Source of the DNA: Actinomyces radicidentis
Lineage (GTDB): Bacteria; Actinomycetota; Actinomycetes; Actinomycetales; Actinomycetaceae
NCBI RefSeq assembly: GCF_001553565.1
Contig: NZ_CP014228.1
Coordinates: 1,178,001 to 1,242,000 of the forward strand
Direction of reading: 5' to 3'
Length of the DNA: 64,000 nucleotides
The number at the start of each line of letters is the position of its first letter. Position 1 is the stretch's first letter. A program made the position numbers and the translations under genes. The notes below the pieces were generated by a model. It saw only the letters and a list, made by a program, of their open reading frames with translations. It did no database searches and had not been told where the DNA came from. Shown here one piece after another: positions 44,417-54,281 of this stretch.

Positions 44417-46138
44417 TCAGCCCTGCGCCGGCACGAGCGCGTCGCGCATGACGTCCAGGCCCACGCTGCCCAGCGACAGGGCCCGCGTGTGGAAGCTCTT
44501 GAGGGACTCCCCGCGCGCCAGGCACGCGTCGCGCGTCTGCTCCCACAGGCGCTGCCCGACGGCGTAGGACGGCGCCTGCCCCGGCCAGCCGAGGTAGCGG
44601 TCCAGCTCGAAGCGCAGGAAGCCCTCGCTCATCGCCACGTTGTGCCGCAGGAAGGCCCACGCGGAGTCGTGGTCCCACGCGCCCTCACCGACCCCTGGCA
44701 GGGACGCCAGCTCGGCCGGACGCTCCTTGCCCAGGTGCACGCCGATGTCGAGGACGACGCGCGCCGCCCTCAGCCGCTGCGAGTCGAGGACGCCCATGCG
44801 GTCCCCGTCCTCGTCCTGGAAGCCGAGGTCCGCCATGAGCTGCTCGGCGTACAGGGCCCAGCCCTCGCCGTGGCCGCTCACCCAGCAGGCCAGGCGCCGC
44901 CAGGAGTTGAGCCGGTCGCGCAGGTAGGTCTGGATGCCGAGCTGGAGGTGGTGTCCGGGCACGCCCTCGTGGAAGACGGTCGTCTTCTCCTGCCAGGTCG
45001 CGAAGTCCGTCGTCCCCGCGGGCACGGACCACCACATGCGGCCCGGCCGGGAGAAGTCGTCGGACGGGCCCGTGTAGTAGATCCCGCCGGTCTGGCTCGG
45101 GGCGATGCGGCACTCGATGGTGCGCACCGGCTCCGGGATGTCGAAGTGCGTGCCGTCCAGCGCGGCCATGGCGCCGTCGGCGGCCTCCTGCATCCAGGCC
45201 TGGAGGGCGTCGGTGCCGTGGAGCTGCCGGGCCGGGTCCGCGTCGAGGCGGTCGAGGGCCTCGCGCACGCTCACCCCGGGACCGTAGAGCCGCTCGGCGA
45301 TGCCGCGCTGCTCGGCGTCGATGGCGGCGAGGCGCTCGCGGCCCCACTCGTAGGTCTCGTCGAGGTCGACGACGGCCCCCAGGAAGCGGCGGCTGGCGCG
45401 CTCGTAGCGCTCGCGGCCCACGCCGTCGGCCTCCCCGGCCAGCGGCAGGATCTCCCGCTCGAGCACCTCGGCGACCTCCGCGTAGCCGGCGCGGGCGACG
45501 GCGGCCGCCTCGGCGAGCTCGTCGGTGAGCGCGGTGGGCAGGGCCTCGCCGTCGGCGGTGACGGCGGTGCGCAGGAGGTTGGTGAAGGAGGACGCGGACT
45601 CCCCGGCCTGGTCGCGGGCCTGGCCGATGACGGCGCGGACCTGGCGGGCGGCGGCGACGTCGCCGCGGGAGGCGGCCAGGCGCAGCGACTCGGCGTAGCC
45701 GGTGAGCGCGCGCGGCACGTCGCGCAGGCAGGAGGCGAAGTCCTCCCAGTCGCCGGTGGTGGCGGTGGGCAGGTTGTCGAAGCCGTCGCGGATCGTCTGG
45801 ACGGGGGAGGTGAGGACGTTGAGGTAGCTGAGGTCGTCGCCGGCCTCGGAGTCCTCGAGGTCGATGCCGAGGCGCTCGCGCATCGCGGCCACGGTGACGG
45901 CGTCGACGTCGTCGGTCGGGGTGACGCCGTCGAGGGCGCTCAGGGTGCGGCGGGCGAGGTCGTCGCGGGCGGCGAGGCCGGCGGGGGAGTAGTCGTCGAG
46001 CGCGCCGCGGTGGCCGGGCAGCCCGGTGGCGACGGCGAACTCGGGGGAGAGGGTGGCGAGGCGGTCGACGTGGTCCTCGGCGACGGCGTCCACGGCGGTG
46101 GGGGTGCGGGGTCCCTCGGGCAGGGCGGGGTTGGTCAT
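44417..46138 (-). CDS. DUF885-family metallopeptidase-like protein
   Basis: A 573-residue protein from ATG 46138. The zinc motif is HEGVPGHHLQ, with a further conserved segment SGHGEGWALYAEQLM and a C-terminal RFELDRYLGWPGQAPSYAVGQ; all are hallmarks of DUF885. Some members are dipeptidyl carboxypeptidase-like; the substrate here is unknown. There is no signal peptide, so it is cytoplasmic. The open frame upstream to 46420 carries no homology and would cross the divergent phosphatase promoter. Confidence 0.88.
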   Translation of the reverse strand: MTNPALPEGPRTPTAVDAVAEDHVDRLATLSPEFAVATGLPGHRGALDDYSPAGLAARDDLARRTLSALDGVTPTDDVDAVTVAAMRERLGIDLEDSEAGDDLSYLNVLTSPVQTIRDGFDNLPTATTGDWEDFASCLRDVPRALTGYAESLRLAASRGDVAAARQVRAVIGQARDQAGESASSFTNLLRTAVTADGEALPTALTDELAEAAAVARAGYAEVAEVLEREILPLAGEADGVGRERYERASRRFLGAVVDLDETYEWGRERLAAIDAEQRGIAERLYGPGVSVREALDRLDADPARQLHGTDALQAWMQEAADGAMAALDGTHFDIPEPVRTIECRIAPSQTGGIYYTGPSDDFSRPGRMWWSVPAGTTDFATWQEKTTVFHEGVPGHHLQLGIQTYLRDRLNSWRRLACWVSGHGEGWALYAEQLMADLGFQDEDGDRMGVLDSQRLRAARVVLDIGVHLGKERPAELASLPGVGEGAWDHDSAWAFLRHNVAMSEGFLRFELDRYLGWPGQAPSYAVGQRLWEQTRDACLARGESLKSFHTRALSLGSVGLDVMRDALVPAQG

Positions 46139-46352
46139 GGGCAGAGCGTAGGTGAGGGGCGTGGAACGGGACGGACCGCGGCCCGGGGCGCGGTGCCGCA
46201 CGGCCGTGGGGAGGCGCCCCGGAGGTCGCACGGTCGGCCCCGGGGTCGGCGCCCGGCCGTGTGACCGAGGTCGCGAGGCCGTTCGCGCGACGTTGGCGGG
46301 GCGTTCGGGCGTCGTTGCCCGTCCGTTGGGTCCCGGTTGAGAACCTCGGGGC

Positions 46353-47009
46353 ATGAGCGAGACCCTGGTACGCGTGTCAGCCACCATCACTCCCTCCGAC
46401 TTGCCCGAGCCCCTCCGCACCGACGGCCCCTACCGGGTCGCCATGGTCTGCACGGGCAACATCTGCCGCTCCGCCATGGCGGAGGTGGTCCTCGCAGGCC
46501 GCCTCGCCGGCGACGGCGTCCCGGACCGCGGCCCCGACGGCGTCGCGGTGACCTCCTCGGGCGTCTCCGACGAGGAGCTCGGCAACCCCATCGACCGCCG
46601 CGCCCTGCGGACCCTCGCGGCCGCCGGCTACGGCGAGGGCGACGACGCCGCGGCCGCCGCGGCCGCCCGCGCCATCAGCACCCACCGCGCCCACCGCGTC
46701 AGCGACGAGGAGCTGCGCGGAAGCGACCTCCTCCTCGCCATGACCTCGAACCACCTGCGCGAGCTCACCCGCCGCGCCGAGCGCCTCGGCGTCGACACGG
46801 ACCGGATCCGCATGTTCCGCTCCTACGACCCGGCGGCGCTGGCCGAGCGCCAGGTCATCGCGGACGGCTCGCGCGCTCGCTACTCCCTGGACGTGCCGGA
46901 CCCCTGGTACGGGACCCAGGCCGACTTCGAGGACACCCTCGAGGTCGTCGAGCGGGTCGTCGGCGCCCTCGAGCCGGCCCTGGCCGAGGTCGCCCGAACC
47001 CGCCGCTGA
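46353..47009 (+). CDS. low-molecular-weight protein tyrosine phosphatase
   Basis: A 218-residue protein. The P-loop VCTGNICRS places nucleophile Cys33 and Arg39; the general-acid loop VPDPWYG lies near the C-terminus. The core is longer than the usual 150-160 residues because of an N-terminal 25-residue extension and an Ala-rich insertion (EGDDAAAAAAARAI). Such enzymes act in capsule or signalling control; no tyrosine kinase is adjacent. The start is ATG 46353. Confidence 0.92.
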   Translation: MSETLVRVSATITPSDLPEPLRTDGPYRVAMVCTGNICRSAMAEVVLAGRLAGDGVPDRGPDGVAVTSSGVSDEELGNPIDRRALRTLAAAGYGEGDDAAAAAAARAISTHRAHRVSDEELRGSDLLLAMTSNHLRELTRRAERLGVDTDRIRMFRSYDPAALAERQVIADGSRARYSLDVPDPWYGTQADFEDTLEVVERVVGALEPALAEVARTRR

Positions 47010-47111
47010 CGGCGCAGCACGACGACGGCGGGCCGTCCCGGGGTCTCCCGGGACGGCCCGCCGTGCCGTGGGCGCCGCCGGTGGCGCCGTGCTCGGCCGT
47101 GACGGCGCGAC

Positions 47112-48572
47112 TCAGTCGCAGCCGAAGATCCGGCAGTAGTAGTACTCGCCGATGCCGCGGCCGCCCGTCGGGTTGCCGGTGTTGGTCGTCGGCGTCGGAG
47201 CCGCCGTCGGCTCGGTCGTGGCCGGGGCGGTCGGCTCCGGCGCCGGGGTCGTGCCGGCGACCGAGGCGACGGCCGCGGCGGCGTCGATGATGCCGGTGCC
47301 GCAGGTGCCGGCACCCGTGTCGCAGCTGGCGAGCGGGTAGCTCGTGTCCTGAAGGATCCGCGTGGCCTCCGCCGTCGTGAGCGAGGGCTTGATCTGGGCC
47401 ATGAGCGCGATGGTGCCCGCGACGTGCGGGGTGGCCCGGCTCGTGCCCTGCATGTAGCCGTAGTCGGCCCCCTGCGGCGTGGTGGTGCCGGAGTCGACGG
47501 TGGAGAGGATGCCCTCGCCGGACTTCATGTCGCCGCCGGGAGCGGAGACCTCGACGGTGCTGCCGTAGTTCGAGTAGTAGGCGCGGGCGCCCTGGTCGCC
47601 GGTGGAGCCGACGGTGATGACGCTGTCGCAGTTGGCGGGGGTGTCGTCGGCGGCGTCGTCGTCCTCGTTGCCGGCGGCGATGACGATGATCGAGCCGCGC
47701 TCGGTCGCTGCGTCGATGGTCTCCTGGTAGTAGCTCGGGCAGTAGCTGGCCGAGCCGCCCAGGCTCATGTTGATGACCTTGGCGGGGTTGTCGTTGTCGG
47801 GCACGCCGTTGACGTGGCCGCCGGAGGCCCAGGTGATGCCGTCGACGATGTCCGAGGAGGAGCCGCCGCACAGGCCGAGCACGCGGACGGGCTCGATCCT
47901 GGCGTTCGGGGCGACGCCGGCGGTGCCGGTGAAGTTGCTGGTCTGCGCGGCGACTGTGCCGGCGACGGTGACGCCCTCGCCGGTGGCCCTGGACCAGGCG
48001 GCGGTCGCGTTCATGCCCCAGCTCGAGGCCGGGCCGAGGTCCCACTGCTTGGAGAACTAGGTGTCGTTCGGCGTGCTGAGGACGGCGAGCGCCGTCATGA
48101 CGATGTCGGGCTGGACGTACTCGACGGAGGGGTCCGAGCTCAGCGAGCTGACGAAGGCCTGGGCGTCCGCCTCGTCCAGGGTGCTGGAGAGCTGGACGGA
48201 GGCGAGGTCGCCGGAGTGGGCGGTGACGGCCTCGACGTCGACGTCGGCGCTCGTGGCGTCGGCGGCCTCGTCGATGGCGGTCGTCGTGGCCGCGGGCAGC
48301 TCGCCCTCGACGTCCGTCCCGGCGGACTGGGCGGTGAGGACGTCGGCGGGCTCCGAGTCCGCCTTGTGCTTGACGATGTAGGCGTTCGAGGTCGCCGCGT
48401 CGTCCGTGGTGCTCACGGCGGTGCTCGTCGTGTCGACGGGGTCCGTGGCGGGGGCGGCGGTCGCCTGGCCGGCGATCGCGGGAGCGGCGGCGGACAGGGC
48501 TCCGGCCGCGAGGAGCCCTGCCGAGGCGGCGGAGAGCAGCGTGCGCGCCCTCCTCGGTGCGAGTGTTCTCAT
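47112..48572 (-). pseudogene. secreted subtilisin-like (S8) serine protease, inactivated
   Basis: It starts at ATG 48572 behind AGGAGG with a signal peptide (TLLSAASAGLLAAGALSAAA), then an inhibitor-I9-like propeptide (NAYIVKHKADS, SVEYVQPD). An in-frame TAG at 48057-48059 interrupts PNDT-x-FSKQWDLGPASSWGM. Further on, GEGVTVA is joined directly to GTVAAQTSNF. The catalytic Asp (DTG) and His (HGTH) region is deleted. The Ser motif GTSRATPHVAG and a Pro/Thr-rich C-terminus remain. Two independent lesions make this a genuine pseudogene. Confidence 0.88.
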
Positions 48573-49037
48573 TGGATTTCCTCCTGAGGGGATGGCCCGG
48601 GGTGGGCCCGACGGCGGGTCGAGGGAGCCCGCGGGACCAGATCGGTCACGAAAAGGTAACGACACCGATCCATATGTGGCCATAGGGAAAACCAAGAATT
48701 TGATAAGTTGCTAAATGGGGTGTGGCGGGACCTCGCCACGCGCCGCTCCCGCGGGCGGTCCCCACGCTCCGACGACGCCCGTGCGCGTCAGGGACCGGGT
48801 GCGGGTGCGCCTCGCTGGGGGCTTCGTCGCCGGTTGCCGGCGCGGCCGGCCCTGGAGCCCGCGTCGCCCGGCTCGCCCGTCATCGCGCGACGACGGCCAT
48901 GCTCCCCGCAGGCTCGCGCGGCCCATGCGCACAGGTGCCGCCCAGCGCCCTCGCGGACGCCGCCCGGCGCACGCACGTCGCGCGCACGGGCCGTGCAGGA
49001 GGGGTCGGCCGGGCCCGGGCGCCGGCAGGAGCCCGTC
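48573..49037. other. gap upstream of the protease pseudogene
   Basis: No gene is recognised. An unusually AT-rich patch at about 48650-48715 probably contains the leftward promoter of the protease. The remainder (to 49037) is GC-rich sequence without a supported gene. Confidence 0.4.
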
Positions 49038-50156
49038 TCAGCCGAGGCGCGCCCGCAGCCAGCCCGTGAGCGCGGCGAGGTAGTCGCTGCGCGCCGGCTC
49101 GGGGGAGAGGACCAGGTCGTGGACCCCGCCCGGTACCTGCCGCAGGGTGACGTCGTCGCCCAGGTAGGGCGCGCGCGCGATCATCTGGTCCACGTGCAGG
49201 ACCACGTCGCTGCACAGCGCGTCCTCGCGCGTCGGGTGGTCCCCGCCCGACGTCGTCGAGCAGCACAGGAGCACCGGCACCGTGATCCCCAGCCCGTGGT
49301 GGACGTCGCGCTGGAGACGACGGATCCCCGCCATGAAGCCCGCCCGCGCCGGGAAGGAGGGGGAGGGCTTGAGCGTGAGGTCCCAGTCCCACTCCCCGCC
49401 CCACCGCTGGTGCAGGACGCGGGCGTAGAGGTCGTCCTCGACGTCGCCGAGCGCGGCGCCCGCGGCCCAGTCCGTGCCCGCGCCCTCGCCGAGGACCTCG
49501 TCGCGCCGGCCGGCCAGCTCGGTGTCGCGCTGCGCGGCCAGCGGCGAGTCGACGATGATCCGGTCCGGGTCGCGGCGCGCCATGAGGTCGATCGCCGCCG
49601 AGCCGTAGGAGCGCATGAGCCCGCCGGCCTGGAGGTCCAGCCACGGGGAGTTGAGCGTGACGGCGTCGACCGTGCCCGGGTGGTCCGAGGCCCAGATGAC
49701 GGCCGAGAGCCCGCCGGTCGAGTGCGCGTTGAGGACGACGACGTCGTGCCCGTGCTCCTCGCGGATGATGCGCAGCGCCTCGGCGATCTCCTCGTCGTGG
49801 ACGCGCAGGTCCCGCACGTCGTGCGGGGAGCGGTAGCCGAGGCCGGCGCGCCCGCAGGCCCGCAGGTCCAGCCCGTAGAACTCGTAGCCGGCCCCGAGCA
49901 GCGCGTCGGAGAGCCCCGTCTGGAAGAAGTAGTCGTTGCGGCCGTGCAGGTAGAGGACGGCCCGCGAGTGGCGCGGCGACTCCCCGGGGGCCGTGGCGGC
50001 CTCGCGCTGGTGGACGAGGACGGCGTGGTCGGCGCCGGGAGCGGCGTCGGAGACCGTGACCGGGATGCGGCGGGCCACCCAGGGCTCCCCGAGGATGTCC
50101 TCGGCGACGTCGGCGCGGGCGTCGTCGGTGGTGGTGCGCGGGGTCTCCAGGATCAT
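49038..50156 (-). CDS. alpha/beta hydrolase
   Basis: 372 residues from ATG 50156. The oxyanion region YLHGRNDYFF, the nucleophile elbow VLNAHSTGGLSAV (Ser in the H-S-T-G context) and the late His in VPGGVHDLVLS form the expected Ser-Asp-His arrangement of an esterase/lysophospholipase-like fold. There is no signal peptide. The substrate is unknown. The frame is open to 50225, but that extension lies in the divergent promoter region shared with the metNIQ leader. Confidence 0.85.
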   Translation of the reverse strand: MILETPRTTTDDARADVAEDILGEPWVARRIPVTVSDAAPGADHAVLVHQREAATAPGESPRHSRAVLYLHGRNDYFFQTGLSDALLGAGYEFYGLDLRACGRAGLGYRSPHDVRDLRVHDEEIAEALRIIREEHGHDVVVLNAHSTGGLSAVIWASDHPGTVDAVTLNSPWLDLQAGGLMRSYGSAAIDLMARRDPDRIIVDSPLAAQRDTELAGRRDEVLGEGAGTDWAAGAALGDVEDDLYARVLHQRWGGEWDWDLTLKPSPSFPARAGFMAGIRRLQRDVHHGLGITVPVLLCCSTTSGGDHPTREDALCSDVVLHVDQMIARAPYLGDDVTLRQVPGGVHDLVLSPEPARSDYLAALTGWLRARLG

Positions 50157-50404
50157 CACGGAGGGATCCTGGCACGCGCCCCGGTGCCCGGGGAGGGGCG
50201 ACGCACGCGACCGCGAGGTCGTCACGCAAACGTGCCCGCACCGGGACCGGCCTTAGACCGACCGTGCGCACGGACCGGGTGCGGGACGGCCCCGGGCCCC
50301 GGGCCCTGCGCGGGGCCGCGGAGGAGCCCGGTCGATCCGCGTGACCTTCGTCCCCCTGAGCGGACGGGGCTTGCCCCTGTGAGCCGAGCCGCCTAGCGTC
50401 CTGC

Positions 50405-50499
50405 CTTGAACCCATCCAGAGCAACCGAGAGACCTGGCTCGTCGACGTTGCAGCAACCCCCGCTCGCGGTGAGGGTGCTTCCGCCAGGACCGATGGAGG
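50405..50499 (+). promoter_or_regulatory. SAM-binding riboswitch (S-box/SAM-IV-like) ahead of metN
   Basis: Conserved blocks AGAGACCTGGCTCG, GCAGCAACCCCC and GGGTGCTTCCGCC, in the order and spacing of SAM-I/SAM-IV aptamers. The closing stem pairs CCATC (50412-50416) with GATGG (50492-50496). The last two bases of that stem are the first two of the GGAGG ribosome site (50495-50499) of metN, so SAM binding should block translation initiation. This suits a methionine importer. Confidence 0.85.
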
Positions 50500-50504
50500 A
50501 ACGA

Positions 50505-51536
50505 GTGAGCGCATCCCCCGCCCCGACGACGGCGGCCGACGGCCGCATGATCTCCCTGCGCGACGTTCACAAGGTCTACCGCCTGCGCGACGGCTCCGAG
50601 GTCCGCGCCCTCGACGGCCTCAGCCTCGACGTGCCCGCGGGGTCCATCCACGGCATCGTCGGCACCTCCGGCGCCGGAAAGTCGACCCTCGTGCGCTGCC
50701 TGACCAGCCTCGAGCCCGTCACCTCCGGGACCGTGAGCGTCGCCGGCAAGGACATGTCCTCCCTGTCCGCCCGCGACCTGCGCGACGCCCGTCGCAGCAT
50801 CGGCATGGTCTTCCAGCACGCCAACCTGCTCGACCAGCGCACCACCGCCCAGAACATCGCCTACCCGCTCGCCATGGCCGGCGTGAGGTCGGGAGAGCGC
50901 CGCGGCACCGTCGAGCGCATGCTCGAGCTCGTGGGCCTCGCCGACCGCGGCAGCTCCTACCCCTCGCAGCTCTCCGGCGGCCAGAAGCAGCGCGTCGGCA
51001 TCGCCCGCGCGCTCGCGGACCAGCCCGCCGTCCTCCTGTGCGACGAGCCCACGAGCGCCCTCGACCCGGAGACCACCCGCTCGATCCTCGAGCTCATCCG
51101 CGACGTGCGCGACCGCCTCGGCGTCACCGTCGTCATCATCACCCACGAGATGAGCGTCGTGCGCTCCATCTGCGACTCCGTCTCGCTGCTCGAGGCCGGC
51201 CGCATCGTCGAGTCCGGCCCCATCGAGGAGGTCGTCGGCGACGTCACCTCCCGCCTGTCCCACGAGCTCGTGCCGCCGCCGGCCGTCCCCGAGGACGCCG
51301 TGGGGGCCCGCGACGCCGTCGTCGACGTCGCGCTCGTCGCCCACCCCGGCCAGCCCGCCGCCTCCCAGGTCCTCGGCCTCGTCGCCCAGCAGGGCGCCGA
51401 CGTCGCCGCCGGCGTCTTCGAGACCCTCGGCACCGCCCAGGTCGGCCGGCTCGCCCTCACCATCCCCGCCGAGCGACGGGACGCCCTCGTGGACGCCCTC
51501 ACCGCCGCCGGCGTCCACGCGGAGGTCCGCCGATGA
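50505..51536 (+). CDS. metN: methionine ABC transporter ATP-binding protein
   Basis: 343 residues from GTG 50505, 5 nt after GGAGG. Walker A GTSGAGKST, Q-loop VFQHANLL, signature LSGGQ, Walker B VLLCDEP and the H-loop His in IITHEM are all present. A C-terminal NIL-type regulatory domain (residues about 265-343) matches MetN proteins that are feedback-inhibited by methionine. The stop overlaps the metI start (ATGA). Confidence 0.95.
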   Translation: MSASPAPTTAADGRMISLRDVHKVYRLRDGSEVRALDGLSLDVPAGSIHGIVGTSGAGKSTLVRCLTSLEPVTSGTVSVAGKDMSSLSARDLRDARRSIGMVFQHANLLDQRTTAQNIAYPLAMAGVRSGERRGTVERMLELVGLADRGSSYPSQLSGGQKQRVGIARALADQPAVLLCDEPTSALDPETTRSILELIRDVRDRLGVTVVIITHEMSVVRSICDSVSLLEAGRIVESGPIEEVVGDVTSRLSHELVPPPAVPEDAVGARDAVVDVALVAHPGQPAASQVLGLVAQQGADVAAGVFETLGTAQVGRLALTIPAERRDALVDALTAAGVHAEVRR

Positions 51537-52279
51537 GCACCCTGACCGCCCTGGCCGCCTCCCTCGCCGTCAAGACGCCGGGCCTCGACACGGTGCTCGC
51601 CGCCGCGGACGACCGAACCTGGTTCAACAACCCGGTCATCCAGCGCAAGCTCGGCCAGGCCACCTGGGAGACCATCGAGATGACCCTGGTCTCCGGGATC
51701 ATCACCGTGCTGCTCGGCCTGCTCCTCGGCCTGGCGCTCGTCACCACCGGCAAGCGCGGCCAGCACCGCAACCGGGCCGTCTACGAGATCCTCTCGCAGA
51801 TCGTCAACATCGGCCGCTCGATGCCCTTCATCATCCTCATGGTCGCGATCGTGCCGCTCACCCGGCTCATCGCCGGGACGTCGCTCGGCTGGCAGGCCGC
51901 CTGCGTCCCGCTCACCATCGGTGCCATCCCCTTCTACGCGCGACTGGTGGAGACGGCCATCAACGACGTCGACCACGGCAAGGTCGAGGCGGCCCTCATG
52001 ATGGGCGCCTCCGGCAGCCAGGTCACCTGGGGGGTCCTCGTCCGCGAGGCCCTTCCCACCCTCATCCAGTCCGCGACGGTCACGATCATCACGCTGCTCG
52101 GCTACTCCGCCATGGCGGGCGCCGTCGGCGGCGGCGGCCTGGGCGACCTCGCCATCCAGTACGGCTACAACGGCTACCAGACCGACGTCATGGTCATCAC
52201 CGTCATCACCATCGTCCTCGTCGTCGCGGTCATCCAGGTCGTCGGCGACCTCCTCGCCCGGCTCGTCGACCACCGCTGA
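51533..52279 (+). CDS. metI: methionine ABC transporter permease
   Basis: 248 residues, about five membrane segments. The ABC-permease coupling motif is EAALMMGASGSQVTWGVLVREALP (EAA---G), followed by GGGGLGDLAIQYGY. An N-terminal extension of about 30 residues precedes the first membrane span. It is translationally coupled to metN. Confidence 0.95.
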   Translation: MSTLTALAASLAVKTPGLDTVLAAADDRTWFNNPVIQRKLGQATWETIEMTLVSGIITVLLGLLLGLALVTTGKRGQHRNRAVYEILSQIVNIGRSMPFIILMVAIVPLTRLIAGTSLGWQAACVPLTIGAIPFYARLVETAINDVDHGKVEAALMMGASGSQVTWGVLVREALPTLIQSATVTIITLLGYSAMAGAVGGGGLGDLAIQYGYNGYQTDVMVITVITIVLVVAVIQVVGDLLARLVDHR

Positions 52280-52329
52280 CGGCGCCGGCCCCACCGTCCC
52301 GACCCACCACCCACCCGAAAGGCACTCGC

Positions 52330-53298
52330 ATGTCGCTCACCATCACCCGTCGCTCCGCCCTCGCCGGCGGCCTCGCCTCCGCCGTCGCCCTCACCCTGGC
52401 CGCCTGCGGCAACGACTCCGGATCCTCCTCGGCGGACTCCACCGCCTCGGCCGCCTCCGACGCGACGGCCGTCGCCTCCGAGGCCCCCTTCTACGCCGCC
52501 GCCACGGCCGCCCCGGCCGGTGCCGTGGACGTCAAGGACGTCGCCACCAAGGGCATCACCGTCTCCGGCGACACCGCCACCATCAAGGTCGGCGCCTCCC
52601 CGGAGCCGCACGTCACGATCCTCCAGTGGGTCCAGGACAACCTCACCGCCGGCACCGGCATCTCCCTGGACATCACGTCCATCAACGACTACCAGACGCC
52701 GAACTCCTCGCTGGGCGACGGCTCCCTGGCTGCCAACTTCTTCCAGACGCCGAACTTCCTCAAGCAGCAGATCGACGACAAGGGCTACGACTTCACGGCC
52801 ACCGCGAAGGTCCACATCGAGCCCATGGGTCTGTACTCTTCGACCGTGAAGTCGGTCGACGACATCCCCGACGGCGGCACCATCATCCTCAACAACGACC
52901 CGGCCAACACCGCCCGCGGCTTCCGCCTCCTCGAGACCGCCGGCCTCATCACGGTGGACCCGAGCGTCGAGCTGCTCACCGACGTCGACGTCACCGAGAA
53001 CAAGAAGAACCTCAAGTTCAAGACGGTCGACGGCGCCCAGGTGGCCCGCTCCATGGCCGACGCCGACGCCGCCTGCATCAACGGCAACTACGCCCTCGAG
53101 GCCGGCCTGTCCCCGAAGGACGACGCCCTCGTCCTCGAGCCCGGCGAGAACTCGCCCTACGCCAACGAGCTCGTCGTGCGCACCGCCGACAAGGACAACG
53201 CGGCCCTCGCCAAGCTCGCCGCCCTCCTCAACTCCGACGAGCTCAAGAAGTTCATCGAGGAGAAGTGGACCGACGAGTCCGTCATCCCGGCCTTCTGA
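52330..53298 (+). CDS. metQ: methionine-binding lipoprotein (NlpA/MetQ family)
   Basis: 322 residues with a lipoprotein signal and lipobox LAAC near residue 26. A Ser/Ala-rich linker leads to the NlpA fold (KVGASPEPHVTILQWVQDNL, then GTGISLDITSINDYQTPN, then FFQTPNFLKQQ). It captures methionine, probably both D and L forms, outside the membrane for MetNI. The operon ends at the hairpin 53370-53406. Confidence 0.94.
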   Translation: MSLTITRRSALAGGLASAVALTLAACGNDSGSSSADSTASAASDATAVASEAPFYAAATAAPAGAVDVKDVATKGITVSGDTATIKVGASPEPHVTILQWVQDNLTAGTGISLDITSINDYQTPNSSLGDGSLAANFFQTPNFLKQQIDDKGYDFTATAKVHIEPMGLYSSTVKSVDDIPDGGTIILNNDPANTARGFRLLETAGLITVDPSVELLTDVDVTENKKNLKFKTVDGAQVARSMADADAACINGNYALEAGLSPKDDALVLEPGENSPYANELVVRTADKDNAALAKLAALLNSDELKKFIEEKWTDESVIPAF

Positions 53299-53308
53299 GC
53301 CCCTCTCG

Positions 53309-53347
53309 TCGAGATCGGGACGTCCTGACCTCGAGATCGGGACGTCC
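53309..53347. repeat. 17-bp tandem direct repeat
   Basis: TCGAGATCGGGACGTCC at 53331-53347 has a copy at 53309-53325 (22-bp period). It lies between the metQ stop and the terminator. Its role is unknown. Confidence 0.6.
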
Positions 53348-53369
53348 CGAGCCCTCTCGGCCCTCGCGA

Positions 53370-53406
53370 ACGCGCCCGTCGCTCCATCACGGAGCGGCGG
53401 GCGCGT
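53370..53406. terminator. bidirectional terminator between metQ and upp
   Basis: ACGCGCCCGTCGCTCC (53370-53385) pairs with GGAGCGGCGGGCGCGT (53391-53406) around a 5-nt loop, with one mismatch. It is followed by CGTTGTT. Confidence 0.75.
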
Positions 53407-53443
53407 CGTTGTTCCCCGTCCGGTGGGCCCGAACAGGGCGACC

Positions 53444-54082
53444 TCAGTCGACGATGCCGTAGAGGCGGTCGCCGGCGTCGCCGAGGCCCGGGACGATGTA
53501 GGAGCGCTCGTTGAGGTGGTCGTCCTCCGCGGCGGTGACGACGGTGACGTTGGCTCGGTCCCCGACGGCCTCCTCGAGGGCCTTGAGGCCCTCCGGGGCG
53601 GCGATGAGGCACAGGGCGGTGACGTCGCTGGCGCCGCGGTCCAAGAGGTACTCGATGGCGGCGACGAGGGTGTGGCCCGTGGCGAGCATCGGGTCGATGA
53701 CGAAGACCTGACGGCCGTCGAGGTCGTCGGGGAGGCGGTTCGCGTAGGTCTCGATCTCGAGGGTGTCGTCGTCGCGGCGCATGCCGAGGAAGCCGACCTC
53801 CGCCGTCGGGAGCAGGCGGGTCATGCCCTCGAGCATGCCGAGGCCCGCGCGGAGGATCGGGACGACGATCGGGCGTGGCTCGGCCAGGCGTCGGCAGGTG
53901 GTGGTCGTGATCGGGGTCTTGATCTCGACCTCCTCGGTGCGCACGTCGCGCGTGGCCTCGTAGGCCAGGAGGGTCACGAGCTCGTCGACGAGCTGGCGGA
54001 AGACGGCGGACGGGGTGGTCTCATCGCGCAGCACGGAGAGCTTGTGGTCGATGAGCGGGTGGTTCGCAACGTGAAGGCGCAT
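53444..54082 (-). CDS. upp: uracil phosphoribosyltransferase
   Basis: A 212-residue enzyme forming UMP from uracil and PRPP. The PRPP-binding motif [11 protein letters not shown] and the uracil-binding C-terminus [15 protein letters not shown] are intact, as is the N-terminal [17 protein letters not shown]. The length is normal. It is a single gene, convergent with metQ. Confidence 0.97.
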   Translation of the reverse strand: MRLHVANHPLIDHKLSVLRDETTPSAVFRQLVDELVTLLAYEATRDVRTEEVEIKTPITTTTCRRLAEPRPIVVPILRAGLGMLEGMTRLLPTAEVGFLGMRRDDDTLEIETYANRLPDDLDGRQVFVIDPMLATGHTLVAAIEYLLDRGASDVTALCLIAAPEGLKALEEAVGDRANVTVVTAAEDDHLNERSYIVPGLGDAGDRLYGIVD

Positions 54083-54281
54083 GGGGCAAGCCTACGGCGT
54101 GGCGGCGGCCACGAACGGCGGACGGGGGCACCGCGCGTGCCGGGCGCCTCGTACGGTCCCGGGGAGACGACGCGAGCGGGCCTCGCCGGACGGATCCGGG
54201 GAGGCCCGCTCGTCAGCGCGGTGGCGCTGGGCGGTCCCACCGAGCGCCGTCGGGAGCCCGACGGCGCTGGGTGGCGGCGCG

